In this document: piece after piece, positions 7,819 to 15,880 of the stretch
Layout: each line of letters begins with the position of its first letter
Position numbering within the stretch: position 1 is the first letter of the stretch
Source of the DNA: Afipia sp.
GTDB lineage: Bacteria > Pseudomonadota > Alphaproteobacteria > Rhizobiales > Xanthobacteraceae
Assembly: GCA_026400415.1 (NCBI GenBank)
Contig: JAPLPA010000024.1
Location: 1 to 19,416 of the forward strand
Length of the DNA stretch: 19,416 nt
Reading direction: 5' to 3'
The notes under the pieces: generated by a model
Told to the model about the DNA's origin: nothing
Databases searched by the model: none
The model's input: the letters and a program-made list of their open reading frames with translations, nothing else
Translations under genes and position numbers: made by a program

Positions 7819-9032
7819 CAGCTTGCCGCGCGAAGTGCTGCAAATCCGCCTTCGAGATCGGCTTTCAAGTCATCGACATCTTCCAGTCCGATGTGGAAGC
7901 GCAACGTGGGACCTCCCGGATTCCATTTTGTCGCCGAGCGATACGTCGAGCAGTCGAACGGAATAACGAGGCTCTCAAAGCCGCCCCAGGAATAACCCAT
8001 TCCGAAAAGTTTCACGGCGTCGAGCATCGCATCGACGGACTTCTGCGCAACTGGCTTTAGCACGACACTGAACAGTCCCGTCGCACCCGTGAAATCACGT
8101 TTCCAAATCGCGTGGCCGGGATCGCTCCCAAGTGCCGGATGAAGGACGCGCAAGACTTCGGGGCGGTTCGCGAGCCACTTCGCTAGGTCTAGCCCCGACT
8201 GTTGATGGTGCGCGAGACGAACCGACAAAGTGCGCAAGCCTCGTAACGCAAGAAACACATCGTCGGGTCCTGCGCAGACGCCTAGCAGCCGGATGGATTC
8301 CGCGATCAGAGGCCAAGCCTTCGCGTTGGCGGAGATCGTTCCAAACATGATGTCGGAGTGGCCACCGATATATTTTGTCGCCGCCTGAATGCTGACGTCG
8401 ACGCCCTGATCAAGAGAACGATGGTAAAGCGGTGTTGCCCATGTGTTGTCATCTATCACGAGCGCGTGCTTGCGATGAGCGACTGCAGCGATCGCCGGAA
8501 TGTCTGACATCTCGAAGGATTGCGAACCGGGCGCCTCGACGACGATAGCGCGCGTGTTCGATTTGAAATGGGACTCGATGCCGGCGCCGATCAGCGGATC
8601 GAAGTATGTCGTCTCCACGCCATAGCGCTTCAAGAATCCGTCGCAAAAATTCCTTGTCGGGCGATATGCGTTGTCGATCACGAGCAGATGATCGCCGGCC
8701 TTGAGAACGCCTAGCAGTGTCGTTGTGATCGCCGCGACTCCCGATGGAGCAAGGCCGACGCCGGCGCAGTTCGGGCCTTCCAGCGTCATCAAGGCATCTT
8801 GCAGCGCCTTGGTCGTCGGCGTGCCATGCCGCCCATACTGGAACTCGCCGCGATGGGCGTGCAAATCCTCTGCGGTAGGATAAAGGACGGTCGACCCGCG
8901 CACGACCGGGGGATTGATGAATCCCTTTTGCGCTGTTGTGTCGCGGCCCGATGTGACGAGTCCGGTTTGCGGCTTTGGCGGTTTCGACGCGCCGCCATCT
9001 TTAGAAGATTTCATCTGTTTGCCACGAAGCAT
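7818..9032 (-). CDS. metC: Cystathionine beta-lyase (PLP-dependent)
   Basis: A 404-residue cytosolic enzyme of the Cys/Met metabolism PLP family that cleaves cystathionine to homocysteine, pyruvate and ammonia in methionine synthesis. Key features are PSGVAAIT near 96-103 (PLP phosphate region), VIDDNTWATPLY at 192-203 (Asp to the PLP nitrogen) and AATKYIGGHSD with the Schiff-base Lys220. C-terminal WGGFESLVIPF and LRFHIGLED are typical of MetC, as opposed to the gamma-synthase/gamma-lyase branches, though substrate choice cannot be settled from sequence. An alternative start at 9014 would remove six residues. It is convergent with the LAB_N gene (6-base gap) and divergent from aapJ with 172 bases between start codons. 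Confidence 0.92.
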   Translation of the reverse strand: MLRGKQMKSSKDGGASKPPKPQTGLVTSGRDTTAQKGFINPPVVRGSTVLYPTAEDLHAHRGEFQYGRHGTPTTKALQDALMTLEGPNCAGVGLAPSGVAAITTTLLGVLKAGDHLLVIDNAYRPTRNFCDGFLKRYGVETTYFDPLIGAGIESHFKSNTRAIVVEAPGSQSFEMSDIPAIAAVAHRKHALVIDDNTWATPLYHRSLDQGVDVSIQAATKYIGGHSDIMFGTISANAKAWPLIAESIRLLGVCAGPDDVFLALRGLRTLSVRLAHHQQSGLDLAKWLANRPEVLRVLHPALGSDPGHAIWKRDFTGATGLFSVVLKPVAQKSVDAMLDAVKLFGMGYSWGGFESLVIPFDCSTYRSATKWNPGGPTLRFHIGLEDVDDLKADLEGGFAALRAAS

Positions 9033-9046
9033 TGCCTGTGGCGCTT

Positions 9047-9075
9047 AGTAAGCTGTTGGCGTCGGCCAACGTCAA
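9047..9075 (-). promoter_or_regulatory. Candidate sigma-70 type promoter of metC
   Basis: On the minus strand TTGACG (9075-9070) is followed after 17 bases by CTTACT (9052-9047). The -35 matches the consensus at five of six positions; the -10 is poor. A perfect inverted repeat (9055-9070) fills most of the spacer, as expected for a repressor site. Prediction by eye only. Confidence 0.3.
9055..9070. promoter_or_regulatory. Perfect inverted repeat, possible operator in the metC-aapJ intergenic region
   Basis: GTTGGC and GCCAAC flank a 4-base centre (GTTGGCGTCGGCCAAC). It lies in the spacer of the candidate metC promoter and about 10 bases from the -35 box of the candidate aapJ promoter, so one bound protein could affect both genes. 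The cognate regulator is unknown. Confidence 0.35.
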
Positions 9076-9079
9076 CCCC

Positions 9080-9108
9080 TTGACCCGGCGCGAGGTCCGT
9101 TCTGTTAT
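9080..9108 (+). promoter_or_regulatory. Candidate sigma-70 type promoter of the aap operon
   Basis: TTGACC (9080-9085), a 17-base spacer and TGTTAT (9103-9108) fit the housekeeping pattern with five and four matches. Transcription would start near 9115, leaving a leader of about 90 bases before the aapJ ATG at 9205. Confidence 0.4.
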
Positions 9109-9204
9109 GTTGACCAGACATTTAGCCGGATTTCGAGCATGGCGGATCGTGGGGATCGCGTTCGTCAATTAGCTTCGGCCCAGACCCTTCGGAAAGGCTT
9201 TCTT

Positions 9205-10186
9205 ATGAAACGACTCCTGTTCGGCTTCGCATTTGCCGCCGCTGCTGTCGTTACGTTTAGCTCGCTCGCCACCGCGCAAGAGAAGCCGAAGGAACGCGGA
9301 ACCCTTCAAAACGTCAAAGATCGCGGTACGTTGTCGTGCGGCGTCAGCCAGGGGTTGCCGGGCTTCTCCACGCCGGACGATAAGGGCAATTGGACGGGGC
9401 TCGATGTCGATGTCTGTCGCGCAATTGCCGCGGCCATTTTTGGCGACCCGACAAAGGTGAAATTTGTGCCATTGTCTGCGAAGGACCGTTTCACGGCGCT
9501 GCAATCCGGAGAAATCGACGTTCTGTCGCGCAATTCGACATGGACACTGTCCCGCGACACGTCGCTGGGCCTTAACTACACGGGCGTGACTTATTACGAC
9601 GGGCAGGGATTTCGTGCAGCAAGGCACGACCAACGAGCAGAATGTTGCCGACTACTTCAAAGGCAACAACATGAAGTACGAGGTGATTGCGTTCGGCACT
9701 GCGGACGAAACCATCAAGGCATATGAGTCCGGACGATGTGACGTGTTCACGTCGGATGTTTCGCAGCTGTATGCTGAGCGTTTGAAACTCTCAGTTCCGG
9801 CCGATCATGGCGTACTTCCCGAGGTTATTTCGAAGGAGCCGCTTGGACCGGTGGTGCGCCACGGTGACGATCAGTGGTTCGACATTGTGAAGTGGACGTT
9901 GTTCGCCATGATCAACGCCGAAGAACTTGCGATCACCCAGAACAACGTCGATGAGATGGCGAATTCGCCGAAGCCGGAATTGAAACGCATCTTCGGCAGC
10001 GACGGCAATCTTGGAGAGCAGCTCGGGTTGACGAAGGATTGGGTGACGCGGATCATCAAGGCTGTCGGCAACTACGGGGAATCCTTTGATCGCAATGTCG
10101 GAGCAAGCTCGCAGCTCGGCATTGCGCGAGGTTTGAACAAGCTCTGGAATCAGGGCGGAATTCAATACGCGCCGCCGATCCGCTGA
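9205..10186 (+). pseudogene. aapJ: General L-amino-acid ABC transporter periplasmic binding protein, frameshifted by an internal deletion
   Basis: AapJ-family binding protein in two frames. The first part starts at the ATG at 9205 (GGAAAGG at 9191-9197 as ribosome binding site; a longer frame from 9139 has no such support). It begins with a clear Sec signal peptide ending near SLATAQ and runs through GVSQGLPGFS, LDVDVCRAIAAA and SRDTSLGLNYTGVTYYDGQGF. At 9612/9613 the frame changes. Homology resumes in the other frame at 9614 with VQQGTTNEQNVADYF and continues through GRCDVFTSD, VISKEPLGP and GDDQWFDI to the normal end, WNQGGIQYAPPIR. From memory of AapJ/BztA proteins about 19 residues should separate GQGF from C-V-Q-Q-G-T-T; they are missing in all frames, implying loss of about 59 bases. 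The rest is well conserved, so the lesion is recent or an assembly error. aapQ follows 6 bases after the stop. Confidence 0.88.
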
Positions 10187-10192
10187 TCCGTC

Positions 10193-11398
10193 ATGGATTC
10201 CGCCGCGCGCAAACCGCCGCTGCAACTGGTTGCAAGGCTGCGGCGTGCGCTCGGAGGGCAGGCGGGCTGGAGCGGCGTTTTCATCCAGATCGCATTTGTC
10301 ATCGTGCTTTTCGGGATCGGTTATGAAATCGTCGCGAACGCGCGCGAGAACTTGCAGGCCCAGCGCATCGCGTCCGGCTTCGGCTTTCTGTCGAACACCG
10401 CAGGCTTTGGTGTCAGCCAGTCGCTGATCCCGTATTCGGAGAGCGATACCTATGCCCGCGTCTTTCTCGTCGGGCTTGTGAACACGCTTGTTGTGTCGAT
10501 CATCGGAATCGTTTTCGCCAGCATATTCGGGCTTGCGGTTGCACTGGGGCGGCTGTCGCCAAACTGGCTACTGTCGAAGATCTCAGCCGGCTATGTCGAG
10601 CTGATCCGCAACCTACCGCTGCTGTTTCAGATCCTGTTCTGGTATCTCGCGGTGCTGGCAACATTGCCGGGTCCGCGCCAAAGCGTTTCGCTTCTTGGAA
10701 GCGTGTTCATCAGCAATCGCGGTTTGGTTATGCCGAGACCGATCGCGCAAGGGAGCTTCGGTGTCGTTCTCGTCGCATTGGTGATTGGCATTGTGGCGTC
10801 GCTCGTCATGAGAGCCTATGCGCGGCACCGGCTTTTCAAATACGGGCAGAAATTGGAGATATGGTGGTTTGTGGCCGCCATGCTTTTTGGCCTGCCGTTG
10901 CTGGTCACGATGATATTCGGCGCGCCGATTAAATTCGAGATGCCCGAATTGAAAGGTTTCAATTTCGCGGGCGGATCGCGCATCGTTCCGGAATTCGTTG
11001 CGCTGCTGCTTGCGTTGTCGACCTACACCGGAGCTTTCATCGCCGAAATCGTTCGTGCCGGAATACAAGCGATTTCGAAAGGACAGATGGAAGCGGGTTC
11101 GTCGCTTGGCCTTTCGCGTGGCGAAACGCTGAGGCTAGTGATTATCCCGCAAGCCCTGCGCGTCATCCTGCCGCCGCTGACAAATCAATATCTCAACCTC
11201 ACCAAGAACTCATCGCTTGCGGTTGCTATCGGTTATCCCGATCTCGTGTCGGTTTTCGCAGGAACAGCCCTCAGCCAGACCGGACAGGCGGTTGAGATCA
11301 TCGCCCTCACCATGGGGGTCTATCTTCTGATCTCACTGGTCACGAGTGCGATCATGAGCTTTTACGGCTGGCGGCTTGGCCGGAGTCTTGGCGCATGA
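10193..11398 (+). CDS. aapQ: General L-amino-acid ABC transporter permease AapQ
   Basis: A 401-residue inner-membrane protein of the HisM/polar amino-acid permease family with an N-terminal membrane span, a periplasmic region and a core of further spans. The ABC-binding EAA loop is visible as GQMEAGSSLGLSRGETLRLVIIPQALR near residues 297-323. FGVSQSLIPY and the long insertion between the first core spans and the EAA-containing half are typical of AapQ/BztB, as opposed to the smaller (about 220-residue) GlnP-type permeases. It should form the membrane channel with AapM. It starts 6 bases after the broken aapJ and overlaps aapM by 4 bases (ATGA). The frame is intact. Confidence 0.93.
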   Translation: MDSAARKPPLQLVARLRRALGGQAGWSGVFIQIAFVIVLFGIGYEIVANARENLQAQRIASGFGFLSNTAGFGVSQSLIPYSESDTYARVFLVGLVNTLVVSIIGIVFASIFGLAVALGRLSPNWLLSKISAGYVELIRNLPLLFQILFWYLAVLATLPGPRQSVSLLGSVFISNRGLVMPRPIAQGSFGVVLVALVIGIVASLVMRAYARHRLFKYGQKLEIWWFVAAMLFGLPLLVTMIFGAPIKFEMPELKGFNFAGGSRIVPEFVALLLALSTYTGAFIAEIVRAGIQAISKGQMEAGSSLGLSRGETLRLVIIPQALRVILPPLTNQYLNLTKNSSLAVAIGYPDLVSVFAGTALSQTGQAVEIIALTMGVYLLISLVTSAIMSFYGWRLGRSLGA

Positions 11399-12714
11399 CG
11401 GATATTCTCACGTCGTCTTATGTCCGGACAGAATTGACCGAGCCGCGCCGTGCGCCGATCAAGACGACGGGCGCTGGCGCTTTTTTCCGCGAACGGTTGT
11501 TCAGCACACCATTCAACATCACACTCACGATCGTCAGCGCGCTTTTATTGTGGTTCACAATCGTGCCTTCGGTAAAATTTCTGATCGTTGACGCGGTCTG
11601 GAGCGGAACGGATCGCACGGCGTGTCTGCAGGAAAATGCAGGTCGCGCCGTCGGCGCGTGCTGGCCTTTCATTCAGGCGAAGTTCGATCAGTTCGTTTAC
11701 GGCTTCTATCCGGCGGCGGAACGATGGCGCGTCAATCTGACATTTGCGCTCGGCGCGTTATTGCTTCTGCCGCTGCTGATCCCGCGCGCGCCGGCGAAGG
11801 CGCTTAATTCCGGTTTATTTTTTGTCGCGTTTCCGGTTGTCGCGTTCTTTCTTCTGCGAGGCGGCGGCGTGCATGGATTTTTCAGTTCGCTTTGGATTGA
11901 TTTTGCGATTGCGGCAATTGCCGCGTCTCTGCTGGCATTTTTTCTGACCGGCGGTGTTCGCAACGGCTGGCGCTCCCTCATCATGTGCGCGTTGGTTTTT
12001 TCAGGCGTGGCGATTGTGATCGCCGTCATGGGTCTGGATCGCGGTGGCTTGCCAATTGTGGATACGCGGCAGTGGGGCGGGCTACTTGTGACGCTGGTTG
12101 TCTCGGTGACAGGGATTGTCGCCTCGATGCCTGTCGGCATTGCGCTTGCGCTCGGGCGCCGTTCCACCATTCCGCTGATACGCGTGTTCTCGATTGCGTT
12201 CATCGAGTTCTGGCGCGGCGTACCGCTGATTACGGTTCTGTTTTTTGCGACCTATATGCTGCCGCTGTTTTTGCCCGGCAACTTTACTGTCGATGGACTG
12301 GTGCGTGTGCTGATCGGTATTGCGCTGTTCGCCGGTGCCTACAACGCCGAAGTCATTCGTGGCGGGCTGCAGGCGATTCCGCGTGGGCAACCTGAAGCCG
12401 CCAGTGCGCTCGGATTATCATATTGGAAAACGACCGGTCTCATCGTGATGCCGCAGGCGCTGCGTCATGTCATTCCTGGCTTGGTCAACAGCTTCATCGC
12501 GTTGTTCAAGGACACCACCCTGGTGCTGATCGTGGCGATCTTCGATCTGCTCGGTCAATTACGCGCCGCCTTCGCCGATCCGAACTGGGCGAGCCCGACG
12601 ACGCTGTTCACCGGCTTTGCATTCACGGGCATGATCTATTTCGTGTTCTGTTTTGGAATGTCGCGCTATTCGCTGTTCGTCGAAAGCAGATTGAACGCCC
12701 ACAGAAATGTCTGA
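11395..12714 (+). CDS. aapM: General L-amino-acid ABC transporter permease AapM
   Basis: A 439-residue inner-membrane partner of AapQ. It shows about eight to nine hydrophobic segments, a periplasmic loop containing TACLQENAGRAVGACWPF (about 77-94) that is characteristic of AapM/BztC, and the EAA loop GQPEAASALGLSYWKT near 332-347. The C-terminal part from VTLVVSVTGIVASMP onward is the conserved permease domain. The start overlaps the aapQ stop by 4 bases and has GGAG a short distance upstream. Nine bases separate its stop from aapP. The gene is full length. Confidence 0.93.
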   Translation: MTDILTSSYVRTELTEPRRAPIKTTGAGAFFRERLFSTPFNITLTIVSALLLWFTIVPSVKFLIVDAVWSGTDRTACLQENAGRAVGACWPFIQAKFDQFVYGFYPAAERWRVNLTFALGALLLLPLLIPRAPAKALNSGLFFVAFPVVAFFLLRGGGVHGFFSSLWIDFAIAAIAASLLAFFLTGGVRNGWRSLIMCALVFSGVAIVIAVMGLDRGGLPIVDTRQWGGLLVTLVVSVTGIVASMPVGIALALGRRSTIPLIRVFSIAFIEFWRGVPLITVLFFATYMLPLFLPGNFTVDGLVRVLIGIALFAGAYNAEVIRGGLQAIPRGQPEAASALGLSYWKTTGLIVMPQALRHVIPGLVNSFIALFKDTTLVLIVAIFDLLGQLRAAFADPNWASPTTLFTGFAFTGMIYFVFCFGMSRYSLFVESRLNAHRNV

Positions 12715-12723
12715 GATCACATC

Positions 12724-13461
12724 ATGAGCGACACAATCGTCAGCATTGCGGGCCTCAACAAATGGTTCGGCGATTTCCACGTGTTGCGCGACATCGACCT
12801 TTCGGTCGCGCGTGGCGAGCGCATCGTGATCTGCGGGCCGTCGGGCTCAGGCAAATCCACGTTGATACGCTGCATCAATGCCCTGGAGGAATTCCAGGAA
12901 GGCCGCATCGTCGTCGACGGTATTGAACTCGGCCCCAACCTTCGCCGCGTCGATGACGTGCGGCGCGAAGTCGGAATGGTGTTTCAGAGTTTCAACCTGT
13001 TTCCGCATCTCACGGTGCTCGAAAATTGCACGCTGGCGCCGATCTGGGTTCGCACCATTCCCAAGAAGCAGGCCGAAGCCGCCGCGATGAAATATCTGGA
13101 GCGCGTGCGCATTCCCGACAAAGCGAACAAGTATCCCGGTCAGATCTCAGGCGGCCAGCAGCAGCGCGTGGCGATTGCGCGCGCCTTGACGATGAATCCG
13201 AAGGTGATGCTGTTCGACGAGCCGACATCCGCGCTTGATCCCGAAATGGTCAAGGAGGTTCTCGACACCATGGTGGATCTGGCTAAAGACGGTATGACGA
13301 TGCTGGTCGTCACACACGAAATGGGGTTTGCCAAGGAAATCGCGGATCGTGTTGTGTTTATGGATGCTGGCCAGATCGTCGAGGTCAACAAGCCGGATGA
13401 GTTTTTCTCGAACCCGCAACATGCGCGGACCAAACTGTTTCTCAGCCAAATCCTGCGTTAG
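12724..13461 (+). CDS. aapP: General L-amino-acid ABC transporter ATP-binding protein AapP
   Basis: A 245-residue cytosolic ATPase that powers the AapQM channel. All ABC motifs are intact: Walker A GPSGSGKST (38-46), Q-loop Gln88, signature ISGGQQQRVA (141-150), Walker B VMLFDEP with Glu166, D-loop SALD and switch His198 (VVTHEM). Length and the motifs NLFPHLTVLEN and MGFAKEIADRVVFMD are those of polar amino-acid importers (GlnQ/HisP/AapP). It is the last gene of the aap operon. Its TAG stop overlaps the TAA stop of convergent cysK by three bases (TTAG), leaving no room for a separate terminator between them. Confidence 0.95.
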   Translation: MSDTIVSIAGLNKWFGDFHVLRDIDLSVARGERIVICGPSGSGKSTLIRCINALEEFQEGRIVVDGIELGPNLRRVDDVRREVGMVFQSFNLFPHLTVLENCTLAPIWVRTIPKKQAEAAAMKYLERVRIPDKANKYPGQISGGQQQRVAIARALTMNPKVMLFDEPTSALDPEMVKEVLDTMVDLAKDGMTMLVVTHEMGFAKEIADRVVFMDAGQIVEVNKPDEFFSNPQHARTKLFLSQILR

Positions 13462-14498
13462 GTTTTCTCGAACGGCGGCTTGATGGCGCTCTTGCGCTCC
13501 AGCCATTCCGGAACCGGGAGTTTTTTCGAGCGCAAAAATTCGGGATTGAACAGCTTCGACTGATAGCGCGTGCCGTAATCGCACAGCACCGTCACGATGG
13601 TATGGCCGGGGCCGAGGTCTTTCGCCAAACGTATCGCGCCAGCGACGTTGATGCCGGACGAGCCGCCAACACAGATGCCTTCATGTTCGAGCAGGTCGAA
13701 CACGATCGGCACGGCCTCGGCGTCTTCGATCAGATAAGCCTTGTCGACTTTGATACCCTCGATGATCGGCGTCATGCGTCCAAGGCCGATGCCTTCGGTC
13801 ACGGAGCCGCCTTCGGTCGATTTCATCTCACCGTGATCGAAATAATTATACATCGCGGCACCGCGGGGATCGGCGACGCCGATCATAATGTCTTTTTTCT
13901 TCTCGCGTAGAAATGTCGATGTTCCGGCGAGCGTGCCGCCGCTACCCACCGAGCAAATGAAACCATCGACCTTGCCGTTGGTCTGGTCCCAGATTTCGGG
14001 GCCGGTTGAGACGTAATGCGCCTTGCGGTTGTCGAGGTTGTTCCATTGATCGGCGAACAAAACGCCGTTCTTCTCGGTCTTGCGTAACTCGTCGGCAAGA
14101 CGGCGGCCGACATGCTGGTAATTGTTAGGATTGTTAAAAGGGAGTGCCGGCACTTCGACTAGCTCCGCACCCAACAATCGCAGCACGTCTTTCTTTTCCT
14201 GGCTTTGCGTTTCCGGGATGACGATAATGGTTCGGTATCCGCGCGCTGCCGCGACGACGGCAAGGCCGATGCCGGTGTTGCCTGCGGTACTCTCGACGAC
14301 GAGCCCTCCGGGTCGCAACTCGCCGCGCTTCTCCGCCTCAATAATCATCTGCTTGCCGGCGCGGTCCTTGACCGATTGGCCGGGATTCATGAACTCGGCC
14401 TTGCCGAGAATTTCGCAGCCAGTCTCCTTGGACGCACGCTTGAGTTTGATAAGCGGAGTGTTGCCGATGGCGTCGATAACGTCTTTGCGAATGTGCAT
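13458..14498 (-). CDS. cysK: Cysteine synthase A (O-acetylserine sulfhydrylase)
   Basis: A 346-residue PLP enzyme converting O-acetylserine and sulfide to cysteine. The N-terminus resembles the CysK consensus IGNTPLIKL. Lys44 in NPGQSVKDRAG binds PLP, STAGNTG (70-76) binds the substrate carboxylate and GSGGTLAGT binds the PLP phosphate. It is longer than E. coli CysK (323) because of extra sequence, including a segment around NNPNNYQHVGRRLADELRKT, seen in a cysteine synthase-like subgroup. The ATG at 14498 is chosen; an upstream TTG at 14528 would add ten residues that do not resemble the family start. It faces aapP tail to tail and follows the CFA-like gene on the same strand after 140 bases, so it may have its own promoter. 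A cystathionine beta-synthase role is less likely. Confidence 0.9.
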   Translation of the reverse strand: MHIRKDVIDAIGNTPLIKLKRASKETGCEILGKAEFMNPGQSVKDRAGKQMIIEAEKRGELRPGGLVVESTAGNTGIGLAVVAAARGYRTIIVIPETQSQEKKDVLRLLGAELVEVPALPFNNPNNYQHVGRRLADELRKTEKNGVLFADQWNNLDNRKAHYVSTGPEIWDQTNGKVDGFICSVGSGGTLAGTSTFLREKKKDIMIGVADPRGAAMYNYFDHGEMKSTEGGSVTEGIGLGRMTPIIEGIKVDKAYLIEDAEAVPIVFDLLEHEGICVGGSSGINVAGAIRLAKDLGPGHTIVTVLCDYGTRYQSKLFNPEFLRSKKLPVPEWLERKSAIKPPFEKT

Positions 14499-14574
14499 GA
14501 AACCGAAGACCTGAACTGGATTGAGCAAGAGGTTGGGGATGCTGTTACAACCGTCAACCTAGTTGCGCACCTTA

Positions 14575-14590
14575 TTGCAGGCAAGTGCAA
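14575..14590. repeat. Short inverted repeat upstream of cysK
   Basis: TTGCA and TGCAA are separated by six bases in the 140-base gap between the CFA-like gene and cysK, about 80 bases upstream of the cysK start. It could be a regulator site; no convincing promoter boxes were recognised around it. Confidence 0.22.
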
Positions 14591-14638
14591 CCCGCGCAGG
14601 CGAGGTCCGCGCGCGAGGCCAGAGAACAGAAATGTCGC

Positions 14639-15868
14639 TTAGGTCGGTTTGGCGAATACAACTTGCCGGACATCGATATTGCCGGAAAGAAATCCCGCCT
14701 CGCAATAGGCAAGGTAATATTCCCATAGCCTGCGAAAGCGCTCGTCGAAACCGAGCGGAATAAGGTTGGGCCAAGCAGCGCGGAAATTGTCCCGCCATGT
14801 CGCCAGCGTTTTGGCGTAGTCCTCGCCGAAAATTCGCTCCCGAATGACCGGAACGCCGAATTTTTCGCCGAGCGATTTCAATATTTGCGGCGAGGGCAGC
14901 ATACCACCGGGGAAAACATAACGTTGAATGAAATCCACTTCGCGTCGGTAATGTTTGAAGTAACGATCTTGAATCGTAATCGTCTGTATCCCCGCGAAAC
15001 CGCCGGGCTTGAGTCTGTCGCGCAGCTGCGTGAAATATTGCGGCCAGAATTGTTCGCCGACAGCTTCGATCATTTCGATCGATGCGATGCGATCATATTG
15101 TCCCACTTCGTCGCGATAATCCTGAAACCGGATTTCGACCTTGTCGTTCAACCCGGCAGCCTGAATTCGCTTTTGCGCAAAGTCGCGCTGTTCGGTGCTG
15201 ATCGTGAGGCCGACGACTTTGGCGTCGTAGTTCTTGGCGGCGTATTCTGCAAAGCCACCCCATCCGCAACCGATCTCCAGCACCTTTTGACCGGGCTGCA
15301 AACTGATCGCCTCTGCGAGACGGCGATATTTATTGTGTTGCGCAGCCGTCAGATCGTTTGTGCCGTCTTCAAATAGCGCAGATGAGTAAGTCATGCTCGG
15401 GTCGAGCCATGCCGAATAGAATTTATTGCCGATATCGTAATGTGCGTAGATGTTGCGTCGCGCCTGCCGCCTGGTATTGCGATTGAACCAGTGGCGGACG
15501 ATCTGAACCATGCGCGCGAGCGGTTTGTCGCCGAGCATCGACTGAATGAGGTCGTGGTTGACGCAGAAAATGTAAAGAAACTGCGTAAGGTTCGGTGTGT
15601 CCCATTCGCGCCGCAGATAGGCTTCGGCAATCCCGATGTCGCCGCTACGCGCGAGGCGCCAAGCGAAATCATAATTGTGAATTGTCATTTCCGCAGCGGG
15701 GCCGGGCTCCTGACCGCCGCAGCGGAATTTGCGCCCATCCGGCAGCGTTACGTCGAGCGTTCCGCGTCTTAATTGCGCAACGAAGTTGAATGCCAGCCGA
15801 ACCAGCCGCGGCGCATCATGCAGCTTGGCTGCAACATTCTCGGGTGTAATCTGAGTGAAGTCAGACAT
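14639..15868 (-). CDS. CFA-synthase-like SAM-dependent fatty-acyl phospholipid methyltransferase
   Basis: A 409-residue member of the mycolic acid cyclopropane synthase/CFA family (COG2230). The N-terminal 130 residues resemble the CFA lipid-binding region, followed by HYDIGNKFYSAWLDPSMTYS (143-162), SAM-binding VLEIGCGWGGFAEYAA (196-211) and the C-terminal YYLAYCEAGF. Compared by memory with E. coli CFA synthase, the bicarbonate ligands Glu239, Ile268 and Tyr317 correspond to Glu268, Ile297 and Tyr351 here. Cys139 is replaced by Ser163 and His266 by Gln295. SAM binding should be intact, but the chemistry may be methylation of an unsaturated acyl chain instead of cyclopropane formation. It follows the DUF1365 gene by 12 bases on the same strand, making it the last gene of a three-gene unit. 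A plain cfa function cannot be excluded. Confidence 0.85.
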   Translation of the reverse strand: MSDFTQITPENVAAKLHDAPRLVRLAFNFVAQLRRGTLDVTLPDGRKFRCGGQEPGPAAEMTIHNYDFAWRLARSGDIGIAEAYLRREWDTPNLTQFLYIFCVNHDLIQSMLGDKPLARMVQIVRHWFNRNTRRQARRNIYAHYDIGNKFYSAWLDPSMTYSSALFEDGTNDLTAAQHNKYRRLAEAISLQPGQKVLEIGCGWGGFAEYAAKNYDAKVVGLTISTEQRDFAQKRIQAAGLNDKVEIRFQDYRDEVGQYDRIASIEMIEAVGEQFWPQYFTQLRDRLKPGGFAGIQTITIQDRYFKHYRREVDFIQRYVFPGGMLPSPQILKSLGEKFGVPVIRERIFGEDYAKTLATWRDNFRAAWPNLIPLGFDERFRRLWEYYLAYCEAGFLSGNIDVRQVVFAKPT

Positions 15869-15880
15869 CGCGCAAATCCA

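Noticed and set aside
9139..10186. aapJ as two separate genes or as a programmed frameshift
   Set aside because: The second part begins in mid-domain without a signal peptide. No slippery sequence is seen, and the family residues between the two parts are missing, so a ribosomal shift could not restore the protein.
14499..14528. TTG start adding ten residues to cysK
   Set aside because: The added residues do not match the family N-terminus, and the ATG at 14498 gives the usual CysK beginning.
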